The notes under the pieces are model-generated. The model saw only the letters and a list, made by a program, of their open reading frames with translations. It ran no database searches and was not told the origin of the DNA. From an uncultured Anaeroplasmataceae bacterium (lineage in GTDB: Bacteria; Bacillota_I; Bacilli_A; Acholeplasmatales; Anaeroplasmataceae): a DNA stretch of 24,586 bases. This document shows, one piece after another, positions 23,437-24,586 of this stretch. Position 1 is the stretch's first letter, and every line of letters begins with the position of its first letter. The translations under genes and the position numbers were made by a program. The DNA is taken from NCBI GenBank assembly GCA_934229785.1, contig CAKQEA010000026.1, forward strand, positions 1 to 24,586, written 5' to 3'.

Positions 23437-24461
23437 AGCTAATTTCTTTTACTGTACCTTGTTATAATTCAGAAAAATATATGAAAAAGTGTATTGATTC
23501 ATTGTTAGTTGGTGGTGATGATGTCGAAATAATTATTATTGATGATGGCTCATTTGATAATACTTTAATGATTGCCAATGAATATGTAAAGAAATATCCA
23601 AATATTTGTCGTGCTTGTCATAAGGAAAATGGTGGGCATGGTTCTGGTGTTAATATGGGTATTGAAATGGCAACTGGTTTATATTTTAAGGTTGTAGATT
23701 CAGATGATTACTTACAAAAAGAGGCATTGCTAGAGTTAATTAGGACTATTAGAACGCATATTACTAATAATGAAGAGGCTGATTTATATATTACAAATTT
23801 TATTTATGATAGACAATCTGATAATTCACAATATGTTAGTGAGTACTCAAATAATTTCCCTGTAAGAAGCTTTTTTGGTTGGAGAGATACAAAGCCATTA
23901 AAATTGTGGAAAATGTTACTTATGCATTCTTTGCTTTATAAAACAGAAAAGCTAAGAGAATCAAATACTATTCTACCTAATCATACGTTTTATGTTGATA
24001 ATATCTATGCCTATAAGCCACTTCCTTATATGAAAAAAATATTTTATTTGGATGTTAATTTATACATGTATTATATTGGTCGAGCTGATCAATCGGTTGT
24101 AATAGGTAATATGGTTAAAAGGTATGATCAGCAAATTAGAGTTATGAATATTATGCTATCAGCATACACATATAAAGAAATATGTAATATGGATAAGAAA
24201 TTAAAAAAACAAATGCTTCATATTTTATACGCTATTATGAATAATACTATTTTCTTTACTACTGCTAAAAATTCAAAAGAAAGAAAAGAATTATATTATA
24301 ATATGTGGAATGACTTAAAAAAACGTGATAAAAGACTTTATAATTATTTAAAATATCATACTTCAATAAGTATTTTTAATGTTATTTCTTGGCGTTTAAA
24401 GGGATTTATTTCTACAATTGGTTATAAATTTTTATGTAAGCATATAAAGCTTGGAATGTAA
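23433..24461 (+). CDS. Family 2 glycosyltransferase
   Basis: 342 residues starting directly with a GT-A fold: SFTVPCYNSEKYMKKCIDSL at the N-terminus, nucleotide-binding D37-D38-G39, NGGHGSGVNMGIEMATG, and the metal-binding D89-S90-D91-D92. The C-terminal part (about 200-342) is basic and helical without clear membrane spans, so the enzyme is probably cytosolic and membrane-associated. Family members transfer a sugar from a nucleotide sugar to a glycan, lipid or polyprenyl phosphate. Donor and acceptor are not readable, but the overlapping GtrA-like gene and the neighbouring glf gene suggest surface glycan assembly, possibly with galactofuranose. The start overlaps the preceding stop (ATGA), and the stop lies inside a terminator stem. 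Confidence 0.92.
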   Translation: MKLISFTVPCYNSEKYMKKCIDSLLVGGDDVEIIIIDDGSFDNTLMIANEYVKKYPNICRACHKENGGHGSGVNMGIEMATGLYFKVVDSDDYLQKEALLELIRTIRTHITNNEEADLYITNFIYDRQSDNSQYVSEYSNNFPVRSFFGWRDTKPLKLWKMLLMHSLLYKTEKLRESNTILPNHTFYVDNIYAYKPLPYMKKIFYLDVNLYMYYIGRADQSVVIGNMVKRYDQQIRVMNIMLSAYTYKEICNMDKKLKKQMLHILYAIMNNTIFFTTAKNSKERKELYYNMWNDLKKRDKRLYNYLKYHTSISIFNVISWRLKGFISTIGYKFLCKHIKLGM

Positions 24462-24490
24462 AAAAGGAGCATATTGCTCCTTTTTTACAT
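24456..24490. terminator. Bidirectional terminator shared by the GT2 gene and glf
   Basis: ATGTAAAAAAGGAGCA (24456-24471) and TGCTCCTTTTTTACAT (24475-24490) are a perfect 16-bp inverted repeat around a 3-nt loop. Each strand reads as a GC-containing stem with A residues before and T residues after. The arms contain the last codon (ATG) and stop (TAA) of both convergent genes. Confidence 0.92.
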
Positions 24491-24586
24491 TATTTTTTTA
24501 AGCATTTCGAACGCTGCTATAATAGTATCATCCATATCATAATATTTATAGCCACCAAGTCTTCCACCAAAATAAACATTTGTTTT
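24485..24586 (-). CDS. glf: UDP-galactopyranose mutase, C-terminal end (partial)
   Basis: Reading the minus strand from the right edge gives 33 residues ending at TAA (24487-24485). The sequence NVYFGGRLGGYKYYDMDDTI followed by a short helix is the conserved C-terminal flavin-binding end of UDP-galactopyranose mutase, where R in GGRLG and the YKYYDMD segment are characteristic. This FAD enzyme converts UDP-galactopyranose to UDP-galactofuranose in the cytosol, the donor for galactofuranose-containing surface glycans. The rest of the gene lies beyond the window. It is convergent with the GT2 gene, with only 23 bases between stops. Confidence 0.88.
   Translation of the reverse strand, partial: KTNVYFGGRLGGYKYYDMDDTIIAAFEMLKKIM

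Overview
The window is very AT-rich DNA from a low-GC Gram-positive bacterium. Good Shine-Dalgarno sites, a LytTR two-component system, lipobox proteins, permuted GH3 glycosidases and BspA/InlB-type surface repeats point to a gut-type member of the Bacillota, perhaps Erysipelotrichia or a relative. That placement is inference. TGA is used as a normal stop (23434-23436), so the code is the standard bacterial one. No RNA genes, insertion sequences, phage genes or CRISPR arrays were seen.

Layout. (1) 3-98 is the tail of an unrelated gene with a strong terminator. (2) 302-2310 is a two-gene unit: a DUF3737 beta-helix protein overlapping a PatB/MalY-type PLP enzyme by one base. (3) 2618-4720 is a two-component system: an AgrC-like membrane histidine kinase and a LytTR response regulator, followed by a terminator. 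(4) 4966-24461 is a long run of tightly packed, often overlapping plus-strand genes that looks like one operon or two nested ones. Its promoter region carries a perfect match to the CcpA cre consensus. (5) 24485-24586 is the end of a convergent glf (UDP-galactopyranose mutase) gene. It shares a perfect bidirectional hairpin terminator with the last gene of the long run.

The long run has three parts. First comes a surface carbohydrate module: a membrane-anchored permuted GH3, an InlB-repeat/CBM-like lipoprotein, a small membrane protein and a second membrane-anchored permuted GH3. Next comes a cassette resembling the Dlt teichoic-acid acylation machinery: two DltD-like SGNH proteins, a small membrane protein, an MBOAT acyltransferase with a DltX-like C-terminal motif, and an AMP-forming acyl ligase. 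It has no recognisable acyl-carrier protein. One SGNH protein keeps the catalytic serine; its paralogue has a cysteine there. Last comes a glycan module: a cytosolic GH3 with a basic C-terminal extension, a GtrA-like membrane protein and a family 2 glycosyltransferase.

My best reading, an inference, is a cell-surface glycan locus. A glycan, possibly containing galactofuranose, is built by GT2/GtrA and possibly Glf. It is decorated outside the membrane with a non-acetyl acyl group by the ligase, MBOAT and SGNH proteins, and trimmed or sensed by the GH3 and CBM-like proteins under carbon and possibly LytTR control. The Dlt-like cassette with its Ser/Cys pair of LRR- and InlB-fused SGNH proteins is the most novel-looking element.
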